In this document: piece after piece, positions 8,211-16,590 of the stretch
Layout: the number at the start of each line of letters is the position of its first letter
Position numbering within the stretch: the first letter of the stretch is position 1
NCBI GenBank assembly: GCA_963821885.1
Contig: CAWGFN010000001.1
Coordinates: 780,140-844,139 of the forward strand
Reading direction: 5' to 3'
Length of the DNA: 64,000 nt
Origin: Oleiagrimonas sp963821885
Lineage (GTDB): Bacteria > Pseudomonadota > Gammaproteobacteria > Xanthomonadales > Rhodanobacteraceae
The notes under the pieces: model-generated
What the model saw: the letters and a program-made list of their open reading frames with translations, nothing else
Databases searched by the model: none
What the model was told of the DNA's origin: nothing
Translations under genes and position numbers: made by a program

Positions 8211-9158
8211 TCAGTCGGGCAGGAACAGCGCCAGCGACTGCGTGGCGGCGTCAAGCGATGCGCCGCGGTCGGGGTCGATCAGGCGCGCGTCGAACTCGCG
8301 CCGCAGCCAGGTGGTCTGGCGCTTGGCCAGTTGGCGGGTGGCGTAGACGATGCGCTCTGGCAGCGCCTCGCGGGTGATGTCCCCTTCCAGGAAATCCCAG
8401 GTCTGCCGGTAGCCGACGGCGCGCATGGCCGGCAGGTCGCGGTCGATGTCCGGGCGCGCGCGCAGGGCCTCGACCTCGGCGACCAGGCCGTCGTCCAGCA
8501 TGCGATCCACGCGCGCGGCGATGCGCGCGTGCAGCTGGGTGCGATCGGCCGGCAGCAGCGCCAGCTTCAGCACGCGCCAGGGGAAACGCGCCCTGCCCGG
8601 GCCCTGCTGCAGTTCGCTCAGCGGCTGGCCGCTGCGCTCGATGACCTCCAGCGCGCGCGACAGGCGCTGGGCGTCGTTGGGACCGATGCGCTCGGCGGCT
8701 TGAGGGTCCAGGCGCGCCAGCCGCGCGTGCAGCGCCGGCCAGCCGTCGCGCTCGGCTTCCGCGTACAGGCGCTGGCGCAGTTCGGGGTCGGCCTCGGGCA
8801 GCGGCGACAGGCCCTCGTGCAGGGCGCGGAAGTACAGGCCGGTGCCGCCGACCAGCAGCGGCACCCGGCCCCGCGCCTGCGCGGCGTGCATGGCGGCCAG
8901 CGCGTCCTCGGCGAACTCGGCGGCCGAATACGGCTGCGACGGGTCGCGGATGTCGATCAGCGCGTGCGGGTGGCGCGCCAGGGTGGCCGCATCCGGTTTC
9001 GCGCTGCCGATGTCCAGGCCGCGGTAGACCAGCGCCGAGTCCACGCTGATCAGCGCCAGCGGCCAGCGCTCGGCCAGCGCGCACGCCAGGTCGGTCTTGC
9101 CGGTGGCGGTGGGGCCCATCAGGAAGATGGCGGGCGGGCGGGTGTCGGTCGCGGACAT
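8211..9158 (-). CDS. miaA: tRNA dimethylallyltransferase
   Basis: MiaA transfers a dimethylallyl group to N6 of A37 in tRNAs reading UNN codons. The 315-residue protein begins MSATDTRPPAIFLMGPTATGKT, with the P-loop at residues 15-22, followed by ISVDSALVYRGLDIGSAKP, GGTGLYFRAL and a C-terminal region with QTTWLRRE. The length fits the family. The start was taken at ATG 9158, 14 codons before the P-loop, as usual. It heads the miaA-hfq-hflX block; the 335-bp region upstream contains REP and 24-nt repeats. Confidence 0.95.
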   Translation of the reverse strand: MSATDTRPPAIFLMGPTATGKTDLACALAERWPLALISVDSALVYRGLDIGSAKPDAATLARHPHALIDIRDPSQPYSAAEFAEDALAAMHAAQARGRVPLLVGGTGLYFRALHEGLSPLPEADPELRQRLYAEAERDGWPALHARLARLDPQAAERIGPNDAQRLSRALEVIERSGQPLSELQQGPGRARFPWRVLKLALLPADRTQLHARIAARVDRMLDDGLVAEVEALRARPDIDRDLPAMRAVGYRQTWDFLEGDITREALPERIVYATRQLAKRQTTWLRREFDARLIDPDRGASLDAATQSLALFLPD

Positions 9159-9237
9159 GCGGGCATTGTAAGGGCAGCGGGTTGGCCGCCTTCCGGGTTT
9201 TCGCATCGCCGTGGCCCGGACAGGCAAAGCGCGCCAC

Positions 9238-9290
9238 GGGCATGCACTTCGGTCGCACCTCGGGCATGCGCCTTGACCGCATCTGGGGCA
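9238..9290. repeat. 24-nt tandem repeat array, copy 2a
   Basis: Diverged units start GGGCA at 9238, 9262 and 9286, again 24 nt apart, in the reverse orientation of the array at 6197. The array lies in the gap 9159-9493 between miaA and the S46 peptidase gene, which otherwise has no gene. Confidence 0.7.
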
Positions 9291-9303
9291 CGGTCATGCA
9301 TGT

Positions 9304-9336
9304 CCCGGATGCGGCCTGCGGCCTTATCCGGGCTAC
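9304..9336. repeat. REP palindrome
   Basis: CCCGGATGCGGCC, a short loop, then GGCCTTATCCGGGCTAC. The unit sits between two blocks of 24-nt repeats, so array and REP alternate here. Confidence 0.8.
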
Positions 9337-9357
9337 GGGGTTGGTGGTCGCTACCAC

Positions 9358-9412
9358 GGGCATTCCCTTCGGTCATACCACGGGCATTCCCTTCGGTCAC
9401 ATCCGGGACAAG
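9358..9412. repeat. 24-nt tandem repeat array, copy 2b
   Basis: Two nearly identical units begin GGGCATTCCC at 9358 and 9382, followed by a partial third that runs into a REP-like CATCCGGGAC. The reverse complement of the unit starts GTGGTATGACCGAAG, close to the units at 14238-14290. Confidence 0.8.
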
Positions 9413-9442
9413 CGCGCGGTCATCGGGCAATGCGGCCATAAA

Positions 9443-9470
9443 AAACGGGCGACGCGAACGCCGCCCGTTT
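9443..9470 (-). terminator. Rho-independent terminator after the S46 peptidase gene
   Basis: Stem AAACGGGCG/CGCCCGTTT with the T run extended on the minus strand (CCCGTTTTTTAT). It lies about 25 nt past the peptidase stop and separates it from the repeat region. Confidence 0.75.
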
Positions 9471-9493
9471 CGGGTTTGCCGCGACGACGAAGC

Positions 9494-11662
9494 TTACTTC
9501 TTCGCCGGCACGCCCATTTCCTTGAGCAGGTTGTCGGCGTGGTCCAGGTGGTGCATCACCCACAGCATGTAGCGCACGTCGACATGGATCGAGCGCGTCA
9601 GCTTCGGGTTGAACAGCCAGTCGGAGCTGACCGATTCCCAGTTGCCATCGAACAGCAGGCCGACCAGGCGGCCGTGCGCGTCCAGGGTCGGCGAGCCGGA
9701 GTTGCCGCCGGTGGTGTCGACGTCGGTGAGGAAATCGACCGGCAGCGAGCCGATGGGCTTGGAGGCGTAGCCGTCGAACGCCTTGGCGCGGATCGCCTCG
9801 AGCTCGGCCTTGGGCGCGTTGAACGGCTCCTTGCCGGTGTCCTTCTGGAGGATGCCTTCCACCGTGGTGAAGGGCTTGTACTCGACCGCATCCCTGGGGC
9901 TGTAGCCGCGCACGGTGCCGAAGGTGACGCGCAGCGAGCTGTTGGCGTCGGGATAGATCGGGCGGCCCTCGGCGCGGTTCCAGGCCAGCATCGCCTCCAT
10001 GTAGCGCGGGCGCAGGGTCTGGAACTGGCCGGCGATGGCCTTCTCCTGCTTCTCGCGCTGCTTGATCTGCGGCATCAGCGACCGGGCCAGCACGATCATG
10101 CTGTCGGTGCTGGCGTCGATGGCCTTCTGGTCGGCGTTGAACCACTTCAGGCGGCCCTCGGTGGTGGTCATCGAGGTGCCGGCATACAGCGCGGCGACCT
10201 TCTTCTCGATGGCCGCCTTGTCGCTGGCGCCGTCCAGCCAGGCGTCCAGGCCGGCCGTGCGCTGGTCGGCGGGCAGCGTCACGTAGTGCATCAGGCCGAA
10301 CACCATCAGCTTCTGGTCGACGCCCGGATCCATGCGTCGCGCCATCTGCTCCAGGCCGCCCTTGATGCGCGGCTCGTCGCGCTTTTGCAGGCCCTGGTCA
10401 CGCTCAAGGTCCGGCTTGGTGCGCTCATCGGCCAGGCGCACCAGCTCGATCGAGGTGCCCATCAGGCCGCGCAGGGCCAGGCCGGTGTAGAGATTGCGCT
10501 CGCGGGTCGCGCGCTGTTCGTCGATCAGGGTGCGCAGCTTGCCGATGTCGGCCTCCAGCGCGCGGTTCTCGGCGCTGGGATGCGCCCTCAGCCAGGCCTC
10601 CAGCTGGGCGTCGCGCTGCTGCTTGGCCTCGACCGCGTGGGCCTTGGTCAGGCCGGCCAGCATGCCCTTGAAGTTCTTCAGCGCGTTGTTGATGCCCGAC
10701 ACCGTGCCGGCGTACTTCACCGCCACCTTGGGGTCGGCCTTGCCGGCGGCCTCGATGATGTCCAGGTACTGGCCGTAGATCTTCAGCAGGGTCGGATAGC
10801 GCCAGTTGACCGCGTCGGCCACTTCGTCGGCCAGGCGGTAGCGGTTGGTGCTGCCCGGATAGCCAACCACCATGGCGAAGTCGCCGGCCTGAAGGCCCTT
10901 CGGGTTGACCTTCAGCCAGTGCTTGGGCTTGTAGGGCACGTTGTCCTTGCTGTAGGCGGCCGAATGGCCGTCCGGCGCCACGTAGGCGCGCAGGTAGCTG
11001 AAGTCGCCGGTGTGGCGCGGCCACTCCCAGTTGTCGACGTCGCCGCCGTACTTGCCGATCGACTCGGGCGGCGCGTAGACCAGGCGCACGTCCTTGATCT
11101 CGCGCTGCTTGATCAGCTGGTAGCTGTAGCCGCCGTAGAAGCTGTACACGTCGCAGCGGAAGTCCTCGCTGGACTCGCACTGCTTGACCAGGGTCTTCTC
11201 GGCGGTGTCGATGGCGTTGAAGCGATCCAGCGAACTCATGTCGGGCTTGATCGCCGCCTTGATGTCGGCGGTGACGTCACGCATGGATTCGGTGACGTAG
11301 ATGTGCAGGTTCGGGCCGCCCGGCTTTTCCTCCGACATCTTCTTCGCCAGGAAACCGTCGACGATCAGGTTTTTCTTGTCGGTGGAGTTGTACTGCAGCG
11401 CGCCGTAGCCACAGTGGTGGTTGGTCACGATCAGGCCTTCCGGCGAGACGAACGAACCGGTGCAAAAACCCAGGCTGACCACCGCGCCCATCGGATAGGC
11501 GGTGAGGTCGGTGAGCGTCTTCGGGTCGAGCTTCAGGCCCTCGGCCTTCAGCGTCTTGGCCAGCTTGGGCAGCTGCGAGGGTTGCCACATGCCCTCGTCG
11601 GCATGGGCGGCATTCAGGGCAAGGCCGGCGGTCAGCACGGCCGTGATCAGCAATCGTCGCAC
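9494..11662 (-). CDS. S46 family dipeptidyl-peptidase, DPP7-like
   Basis: S46 enzymes are periplasmic or secreted serine exopeptidases that release dipeptides from peptide N-termini. This 722-residue protein has a signal peptide (MRRLLITAVLTAGLALNAAHA, cut before DEGMW), a chymotrypsin-like fold with the catalytic His in TNHHCGYG (residues 80-87) and the nucleophile Ser655 in GGNSGSP. Residue 673 is Gly (LLFDGNWES), as in DPP7; DPP11 enzymes carry Arg there and prefer Asp/Glu at P1. A broader or hydrophobic P1 preference is therefore inferred. The start is GTG 11662, preceded by AGGAGAA at good spacing; an upstream in-frame ATG would place the signal peptide internally. It is transcribed away from tdh and resembles enzymes known from Pseudoxanthomonas. 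Confidence 0.93.
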   Translation of the reverse strand: MRRLLITAVLTAGLALNAAHADEGMWQPSQLPKLAKTLKAEGLKLDPKTLTDLTAYPMGAVVSLGFCTGSFVSPEGLIVTNHHCGYGALQYNSTDKKNLIVDGFLAKKMSEEKPGGPNLHIYVTESMRDVTADIKAAIKPDMSSLDRFNAIDTAEKTLVKQCESSEDFRCDVYSFYGGYSYQLIKQREIKDVRLVYAPPESIGKYGGDVDNWEWPRHTGDFSYLRAYVAPDGHSAAYSKDNVPYKPKHWLKVNPKGLQAGDFAMVVGYPGSTNRYRLADEVADAVNWRYPTLLKIYGQYLDIIEAAGKADPKVAVKYAGTVSGINNALKNFKGMLAGLTKAHAVEAKQQRDAQLEAWLRAHPSAENRALEADIGKLRTLIDEQRATRERNLYTGLALRGLMGTSIELVRLADERTKPDLERDQGLQKRDEPRIKGGLEQMARRMDPGVDQKLMVFGLMHYVTLPADQRTAGLDAWLDGASDKAAIEKKVAALYAGTSMTTTEGRLKWFNADQKAIDASTDSMIVLARSLMPQIKQREKQEKAIAGQFQTLRPRYMEAMLAWNRAEGRPIYPDANSSLRVTFGTVRGYSPRDAVEYKPFTTVEGILQKDTGKEPFNAPKAELEAIRAKAFDGYASKPIGSLPVDFLTDVDTTGGNSGSPTLDAHGRLVGLLFDGNWESVSSDWLFNPKLTRSIHVDVRYMLWVMHHLDHADNLLKEMGVPAKK

Positions 11663-11725
11663 GTGGTTCTCCTTTGACGGCGACCCACGACGGGCCGCTC
11701 CTTGTCGATGGGGGGCATGCAAGGT

Positions 11726-11754
11726 GTTATGCCCGAAAGCGGGTGCGCGGACAA
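11726..11754 (-). promoter_or_regulatory. Candidate promoter of the S46 peptidase gene
   Basis: On the minus strand TTGTCC and CATAAC are separated by 17 nt, about 65 nt upstream of the GTG start. Between this and the tdh promoter lies ATGCA-CT-TGCAT (11768-11779), an inverted pair that could be an operator. Nothing but sequence resemblance supports this. Confidence 0.4.
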
Positions 11755-11829
11755 CATGTGTAAAGTCATGCACTTGCATTCACAGGCTGGGGACCTTCGG
11801 CCTGCAGACGGGAAATCGGGGCGGACACG

Positions 11830-11835
11830 TATAAT
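11830..11835 (+). promoter_or_regulatory. Candidate -10 element of the tdh-kbl promoter
   Basis: A perfect TATAAT lies 24 nt upstream of the tdh ATG; no convincing -35 was seen at the usual spacing. The short leader carries TGGAGG as the ribosome site. Confidence 0.55.
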
Positions 11836-11859
11836 GGGCGCTTGTCCTGGAGGTTTTGC

Positions 11860-12891
11860 ATGTCCGACACGATGAAGGCGCTGGTCAAGCGCGAGGCCGC
11901 CGAAGGTATCTGGATGGCCGAGGTGCCGATTCCCGAGATCGGCCCCAACGAGGTGCTGGTGAAGGTCGAGAAGACCGCCATCTGCGGCACCGACCTGCAC
12001 ATCTACAAGTGGGACGAGTGGGCCCAGCGCACCATCAAGCCGGGCCTGGTGATCGGCCACGAGTTCGTCGGCCGCATCGTCGACATGGGTCCGGGCGTGA
12101 CCGGCTACAGCGTCGGCCAGCGCGTCTCGGCCGAGGGCCACATCGTGTGCGGCCATTGCCGCAATTGTCGCGCCGGCCGCCAGCACCTGTGCCCGCATAC
12201 GGTGGGCATCGGCGTGAACCGCAACGGCGCGTTCGCCGAGTACGTGGCGGTGCCGGCCTCCAACCTGTGGCCGATCCCCGACCCGATCTCCTCGGACCTG
12301 GCCGCGTTCTTCGACCCCTACGGCAACGCCGCGCACTGCGCGCTGGAATTCGACCTGGTCGGCGAGGACGTGCTGATCACCGGCGCCGGCCCGATCGGCA
12401 TCATCGCCGCCGGCATCGCCAAGCACGTGGGCGCGCGCAACGTGGTGGTCACCGACGTCAACGACTACCGCCTCAAGCTGGCCGCCGAGATGGGCGCCAC
12501 GCGCGTGGTCAACGTGTCCAAGACGCGCCTGAAGGACGTGGTCTCAGACCTGCACATGGAAGGCTTCGACGTCGGCCTGGAGATGAGCGGCAACCCGCAT
12601 GCCTTCAACGACATGCTCGAGTGCATGTACCACGGCGGCAAGATCGCCCTGCTCGGCCTGCTGCCCCAGGGCGCCGGCGTGGACTGGGACAAGATCATCT
12701 TCAAGGGCCTGACCCTGCAGGGCATCTACGGCCGGCGCATGTACGAGACCTGGTACAAGATGACGCAGATGGTGCTGACCGGCTTCCCGCTGCAGAAGGT
12801 GCTCACGCACCAGATCGCCATCGACGACTTCCAGACCGGCTTCGACCTGATGGCCTCGGGCAACTGCGGCAAGGTGGTGTGTTCCTGGTGA
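11860..12891 (+). CDS. tdh: L-threonine 3-dehydrogenase
   Basis: Tdh oxidises threonine to 2-amino-3-ketobutyrate with NAD+, feeding Kbl. The 343-residue protein is a zinc-dependent medium-chain dehydrogenase: catalytic zinc site AICGTDLH (Cys39 region), GHEFVG, structural zinc Cys cluster CGHCRNCRAGRQHLC, and the NAD-binding GAGPIG. The start is MSDTMKALVKREAAEG at ATG 11860, preceded by TGGAGG; the upstream ATG at 11842 adds only six residues and lacks a ribosome site. kbl follows after 107 bp in the same direction, giving the usual threonine-to-glycine operon. Confidence 0.96.
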   Translation: MSDTMKALVKREAAEGIWMAEVPIPEIGPNEVLVKVEKTAICGTDLHIYKWDEWAQRTIKPGLVIGHEFVGRIVDMGPGVTGYSVGQRVSAEGHIVCGHCRNCRAGRQHLCPHTVGIGVNRNGAFAEYVAVPASNLWPIPDPISSDLAAFFDPYGNAAHCALEFDLVGEDVLITGAGPIGIIAAGIAKHVGARNVVVTDVNDYRLKLAAEMGATRVVNVSKTRLKDVVSDLHMEGFDVGLEMSGNPHAFNDMLECMYHGGKIALLGLLPQGAGVDWDKIIFKGLTLQGIYGRRMYETWYKMTQMVLTGFPLQKVLTHQIAIDDFQTGFDLMASGNCGKVVCSW

Positions 12892-12998
12892 ATCCCGGAA
12901 CCGCGCGCGGCACGGCCCATCGTCGCCGCGCCGCCCTGCCCTGACAGACACGACCCGCCGCACGCCGGCGCATCGACCATTCCGTTCGGAGACACACC

Positions 12999-14201
12999 AT
13001 GGCCTACACCATCCGCGACCGCTTGAAGAGCGAACTCGACGGCATCCGCAACGACGGCCTGTACAAGGACGAGCGCATCATCACCTCGCCGCAGTCGGCG
13101 CAGATCACGCTCGCCGACGGCCGCACGGTGCTGAACTTCTGCGCCAACAACTACCTGGGCCTGGCCGACAACCCCGAAGTGATCGCCGCCGCCAAGGACG
13201 CCCTGGACACGCACGGCTTCGGCATGGCCTCGGTGCGCTTCATCTGCGGCACCCAGGACCTGCACAAGCAGCTGGAGGCGACCATCGCCGAGTTCTTCGG
13301 CACCGACGACGCGATCCTCTACGCGGCCTGCTTCGACGCCAACGGCGGCCTGTTCGAGCCGCTGCTGGGCCCCGAGGACGCGATCATCTCCGACGCCCTC
13401 AACCACGCCTCGATCATCGACGGCGTGCGCCTGTGCAAGGCGCAGCGCTTCCGCTACGCCAATTCCGACATGGCCGACCTGGAAGCCCAGCTCAAGGCCG
13501 CCGATGCGGCCGGCTGCAAGGCCAAGCTGATCACCACCGACGGCGCCTTCTCGATGGACGGCTTCGTGGCGAAGATGGACGAGATCACCGCGCTGGCCGA
13601 CAAATACGGCGCCCTGGTGCACACCGACGAGTGCCATTGCACGGGCTTCCTCGGCGCCACCGGCCGCGGTTCGGCCGAGGTGCACGGGGTGATGGACAAG
13701 GTCGACATCTTCACCGGCACCCTGGGCAAGGCCCTGGGCGGCGCGGTGGGCGGCTTCACCACCGGCCGCCAGGAGATCATCGACATGCTGCGCCAGCGCT
13801 CGCGGCCGTACCTGTTCTCCAACTCGCTGCCGCCGCACGTGGTGGCCGCCGGCATCAAGGTGTTCGAGATGCTCGACGCCGCCGGCGACCTGCGCGAGAA
13901 ACTGGTCGAGAACACCGCCTACTTCCGCCAGCGGATGGAAGAAGCCGGCTTCGAGATCAAGCCGGGCAATCATCCCATCGTGCCGGTGATGATCCACGAC
14001 GCGCCCAAGGCGCAGGCCATGGCCAATGCGCTGCTGGACGAGGGCATCTACGTGACCGGATTCTTCTTCCCGGTGGTGCCCAAGGGCCAGGCGCGCATCC
14101 GCACGCAGATGAGCGCGGCGCACACCCGCGAGCAGCTGGACCAGGCCATCGAGGCCTTCGTGCGGGTCGGTCGCAAGGTCGGCGTGCTGCCGGCGGACTG
14201 A
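12999..14201 (+). CDS. kbl: Glycine C-acetyltransferase (2-amino-3-ketobutyrate CoA ligase)
   Basis: Kbl cleaves 2-amino-3-ketobutyrate with CoA to glycine and acetyl-CoA, the second step after Tdh. The 400-residue PLP enzyme matches E. coli Kbl in length; the Schiff-base lysine is Lys244 in TGTLGKALGG, and HTDECHCTGF holds the cofactor-binding Asp. It is a member of the alpha-oxoamine synthase family. A CGGAGA element precedes ATG 12999. Repeats and a hairpin follow in the gap after the stop. Confidence 0.96.
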   Translation: MAYTIRDRLKSELDGIRNDGLYKDERIITSPQSAQITLADGRTVLNFCANNYLGLADNPEVIAAAKDALDTHGFGMASVRFICGTQDLHKQLEATIAEFFGTDDAILYAACFDANGGLFEPLLGPEDAIISDALNHASIIDGVRLCKAQRFRYANSDMADLEAQLKAADAAGCKAKLITTDGAFSMDGFVAKMDEITALADKYGALVHTDECHCTGFLGATGRGSAEVHGVMDKVDIFTGTLGKALGGAVGGFTTGRQEIIDMLRQRSRPYLFSNSLPPHVVAAGIKVFEMLDAAGDLREKLVENTAYFRQRMEEAGFEIKPGNHPIVPVMIHDAPKAQAMANALLDEGIYVTGFFFPVVPKGQARIRTQMSAAHTREQLDQAIEAFVRVGRKVGVLPAD

Positions 14202-14237
14202 GCCTCCCCGCGGCGCCATGCCCCGGATGAGGCCGCA

Positions 14238-14290
14238 GGGAATGCCTTTGGTATGACCGAAGGGAATGCCTTTGGTATGACCGAAGGGAA
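14238..14290. repeat. 24-nt tandem repeat array, copy 3
   Basis: Units start GGGAATGCC at 14238, 14262 and 14286, 24 nt apart; the first two are identical over the full unit (GGGAATGCCTTTGG, then TATGACCGAA). A half REP (CCCCGGATGAGGCCGC) precedes it and a full REP follows at once. It lies in the gene-free gap 14202-14586 downstream of kbl. Confidence 0.88.
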
Positions 14291-14293
14291 TGC

Positions 14294-14322
14294 CCCGGAT
14301 GCGCTTCGCTTATCCGGGCTAC
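14294..14322. repeat. REP palindrome joined to the 24-nt array
   Basis: CCCGGATGCGCTTCG then CTTATCCGGGCTAC, fused directly to the last 24-nt unit. The junction shows that the two repeat types occur as one composite. Confidence 0.8.
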
Positions 14323-14406
14323 GGGCCTGAAGCCGCCCGAACCCGGGAGCGCGCCTCTTCCATTCGGACGAGGCTACACACCGATCCATGCCCGTCGTCA
14401 GGCCGG

Positions 14407-14431
14407 AACGCCACGCCCAAAGCGTGGCGTT
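14407..14431 (+). terminator. Probable terminator hairpin downstream of tdh-kbl
   Basis: Perfect 10-bp stem AACGCCACGC/GCGTGGCGTT with a 5-nt loop, followed by TCTGCCGTTT. The T run is weak and the hairpin is 200 nt past kbl, so the call is tentative. Confidence 0.5.
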
Positions 14432-14586
14432 CTGCCGTTTGCCGTATGTTCCTCGACCGCCCGCGTGCGTACGTTGGAAGGCCGGCCCTGCTTTGCCAGG
14501 CCTGATCGTCGCGGGCATGGAACGCGCCGCGCTATCCCGACTACCGGCCGCCGAACGGATCGGCGCGGCCGCACGGAGGCAGCGTC

Positions 14587-15063
14587 ATGAGCCCGACACG
14601 ATTGCACGAGTACCTGCACAAGCAGCATGTCCCGTACGAAATCATTCCGCATGCCCGCGCGATCACCGCCCTGGAAACCGCAGCCATGGCGCATGTCCGC
14701 GATGACATGCTGGCCAAGACCGTGATGATCAAGCTGGACGGCCGCCTGATCATGGCGGTGCTTCCGGCCACCCGCCGCGTGCACCTGGAACGCCTGCGCA
14801 AGCTGACCGGCGCCGATTGCATCGAACTGGCCACCGAAGCGGAATTCCGCGACCGCTTCTCGGATTGCGAGATCGGCGCAATGCCGCCATTCGGCAACCT
14901 TTACGGCATGGAAGTGTTCGTCGACGAGGAGCTGGCCCTGGATGAGGACATCATCTTCAACGACGGCACCCATACCGACCTGGTGCGCATGCCCTACGAG
15001 GAATTCGAGCGTCTGGCGGACCCGATCGTCGCCAATCTCTCGCGTACCGATCACCATGGTTAG
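14587..15063 (+). CDS. YbaK/EbsC-type aminoacyl-tRNA deacylase
   Basis: This 158-residue protein matches the YbaK/ProRS-INS domain family, small free-standing enzymes that hydrolyse mischarged tRNAs (for example Cys- or Ala-tRNA-Pro). Visible are the N-terminal LHEYLHKQHVPYEIIPHA, the central DDMLAKTVMIKLDGRLIMAVLP carrying the conserved catalytic-site Lys, and GAMPPFGNLYGMEVFVDEEL, the glycine-rich GxxxPxG loop typical of the family. The substrate cannot be told from sequence. It is a single gene, convergent with the DUF2254 gene at a 12-bp distance. Confidence 0.85.
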   Translation: MSPTRLHEYLHKQHVPYEIIPHARAITALETAAMAHVRDDMLAKTVMIKLDGRLIMAVLPATRRVHLERLRKLTGADCIELATEAEFRDRFSDCEIGAMPPFGNLYGMEVFVDEELALDEDIIFNDGTHTDLVRMPYEEFERLADPIVANLSRTDHHG

Positions 15064-15074
15064 CACTTGGTGCG

Positions 15075-16442
15075 CTATGACCCGGGTGCCTGCTCCCCGG
15101 AAGACGCCGGTGCCGAGGACTTCTGGTCGGCGTCGAGGTGAACGCGAATCTGCTTGATCAGCCGCTCCAGCGGTTCGCGGTCGGGCGCCCATCCGATGCT
15201 GCCTTCCACCAGCGCTCCGATGGCGTCGACCTGTTGCAGGATCGGCTGCCGCGCCACGCGGGCCCCCTGGCTTTCGGCCAGGGCCAACAGCACTTCCAGC
15301 AGGCGCTTGAGCACGGCCGCATTGCCGGCCGCGTTCTGGCGGATCTGGTCGAAGGCCAGGTGGATGAAATCGCCCATGCGCAACGCATTGGTGATGACCC
15401 GGATGCACTGCTCGTCCACGCGCAACTGCGAAGGGAAACGGCGCTCGGCCACGCGCAGCAGCACCGCGCCCAGCCAGTTCACGCACATCACCCCGGTGGT
15501 GGTCTCGTTGCTGCCGGGCGAGAGTGCCTTCAGGGCCACGTCGACCAGCTGGCGCAGCCCGTAGCCGGGGTCGTTGGCCAGGGTTCGCTGGTTGGCGAAC
15601 GACCAGGCCTCCTGCAGGGCCTGTACGTGCTCGTCCTCGACCGGCTCGGGGGAAATCAGTTCGGCCAGCACCTCGTCTTCGACCACGAACATGCCCGCAT
15701 TGCGGCGCACCCGCACCAGGCCGTCGCAGGCGATGGCCCCTTCCACCAGGGTGCCGAAGTCGATCCCGGTGACATACCCGCTCCGCGTGGCATGCACGCG
15801 ACCGCGATACTCGCCCTCGGGGCGGCGCAAGTCCACGCTCTCGCCCTCCGGGGGCGTGAAGCGCTCGGGGAAATGACGGTCGATGGACGGCAATGCTTCG
15901 CGCGCGATGGCGGCGACCACGTTGGTGGCCTGCAGGCTCTGCACGATGTGGTGGATGAAGAAGATCAGCAGGCCGATGCCGAGGAACGCCAGACCCAGCG
16001 CCCCCAGCAACGCGATGGCCGGCGCATGGTCGTCGGGGCTGGCGCCGGACAGCGAACGCAGCACCAGCATGCAGTAGACGAAGATGCCCAGGAAACTGCC
16101 CAGCACGGCCTGGTTGGCGCGGTCGCGCACGAAGTTGCGCAGCACCCGCGAAGTGTACTGGCCCGCCGCCAGGGTGACCGCGGCAATGGTCATCGAGAAC
16201 ACCACGCCGGCGATGGTGATCATGGAGCTGCCGATCATCTGCAGCATCGCGGAGGCGCCGCGGATGCGCACGTCCATCAGGGTATTGATGCCGCTGCCGT
16301 AATGCTTCCACCAGTCCACCGGTAGCGCGGCATCGGCCGCCAGCAGCACGTAGGCCATGGCCACCGAGGCCAGCACGATCAGCGTGGGCACGAACCACAG
16401 GCTGGTGCGCAGGGTGTCCAGCCACAGTCGGATCCGGCTCAT
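15075..16442 (-). CDS. DUF2254 family membrane protein
   Basis: A 455-residue inner-membrane protein of unknown function. Four hydrophobic segments lie in the first third (about residues 15-36, WFVPTLIVLASVAMAYVLL; 65-90; 110-130; 145-165), followed by a long soluble C-terminal domain (VVAAIAREALPSIDRHFPERF onward), the layout of DUF2254. It starts at ATG 16442 with GAGGAGA a few bases upstream. It is divergent from the fatty-acid operon with 148 bp between starts, so the two could share a regulatory region, though no operator was recognised there. Confidence 0.85.
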   Translation of the reverse strand: MSRIRLWLDTLRTSLWFVPTLIVLASVAMAYVLLAADAALPVDWWKHYGSGINTLMDVRIRGASAMLQMIGSSMITIAGVVFSMTIAAVTLAAGQYTSRVLRNFVRDRANQAVLGSFLGIFVYCMLVLRSLSGASPDDHAPAIALLGALGLAFLGIGLLIFFIHHIVQSLQATNVVAAIAREALPSIDRHFPERFTPPEGESVDLRRPEGEYRGRVHATRSGYVTGIDFGTLVEGAIACDGLVRVRRNAGMFVVEDEVLAELISPEPVEDEHVQALQEAWSFANQRTLANDPGYGLRQLVDVALKALSPGSNETTTGVMCVNWLGAVLLRVAERRFPSQLRVDEQCIRVITNALRMGDFIHLAFDQIRQNAAGNAAVLKRLLEVLLALAESQGARVARQPILQQVDAIGALVEGSIGWAPDREPLERLIKQIRVHLDADQKSSAPASSGEQAPGS

Positions 16443-16590
16443 GACATCTCCTCAAAGGGCAAAGCGCGATCGAAAGCGCCGCATCTGCGTCCCAGTCTAC
16501 ACAGGCGCGGCGAGCAGATTCCGGGCCCGGCATGCATCCGCTTCCTGCGTGGCTGCGTATTCATGGTCAGGACGTTCACGGAACCCGCTC

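Noticed and set aside
9182..11677. An 831-codon plus-strand open frame
   Set aside because: It is antisense to the S46 peptidase gene, whose domains and catalytic residues are complete.
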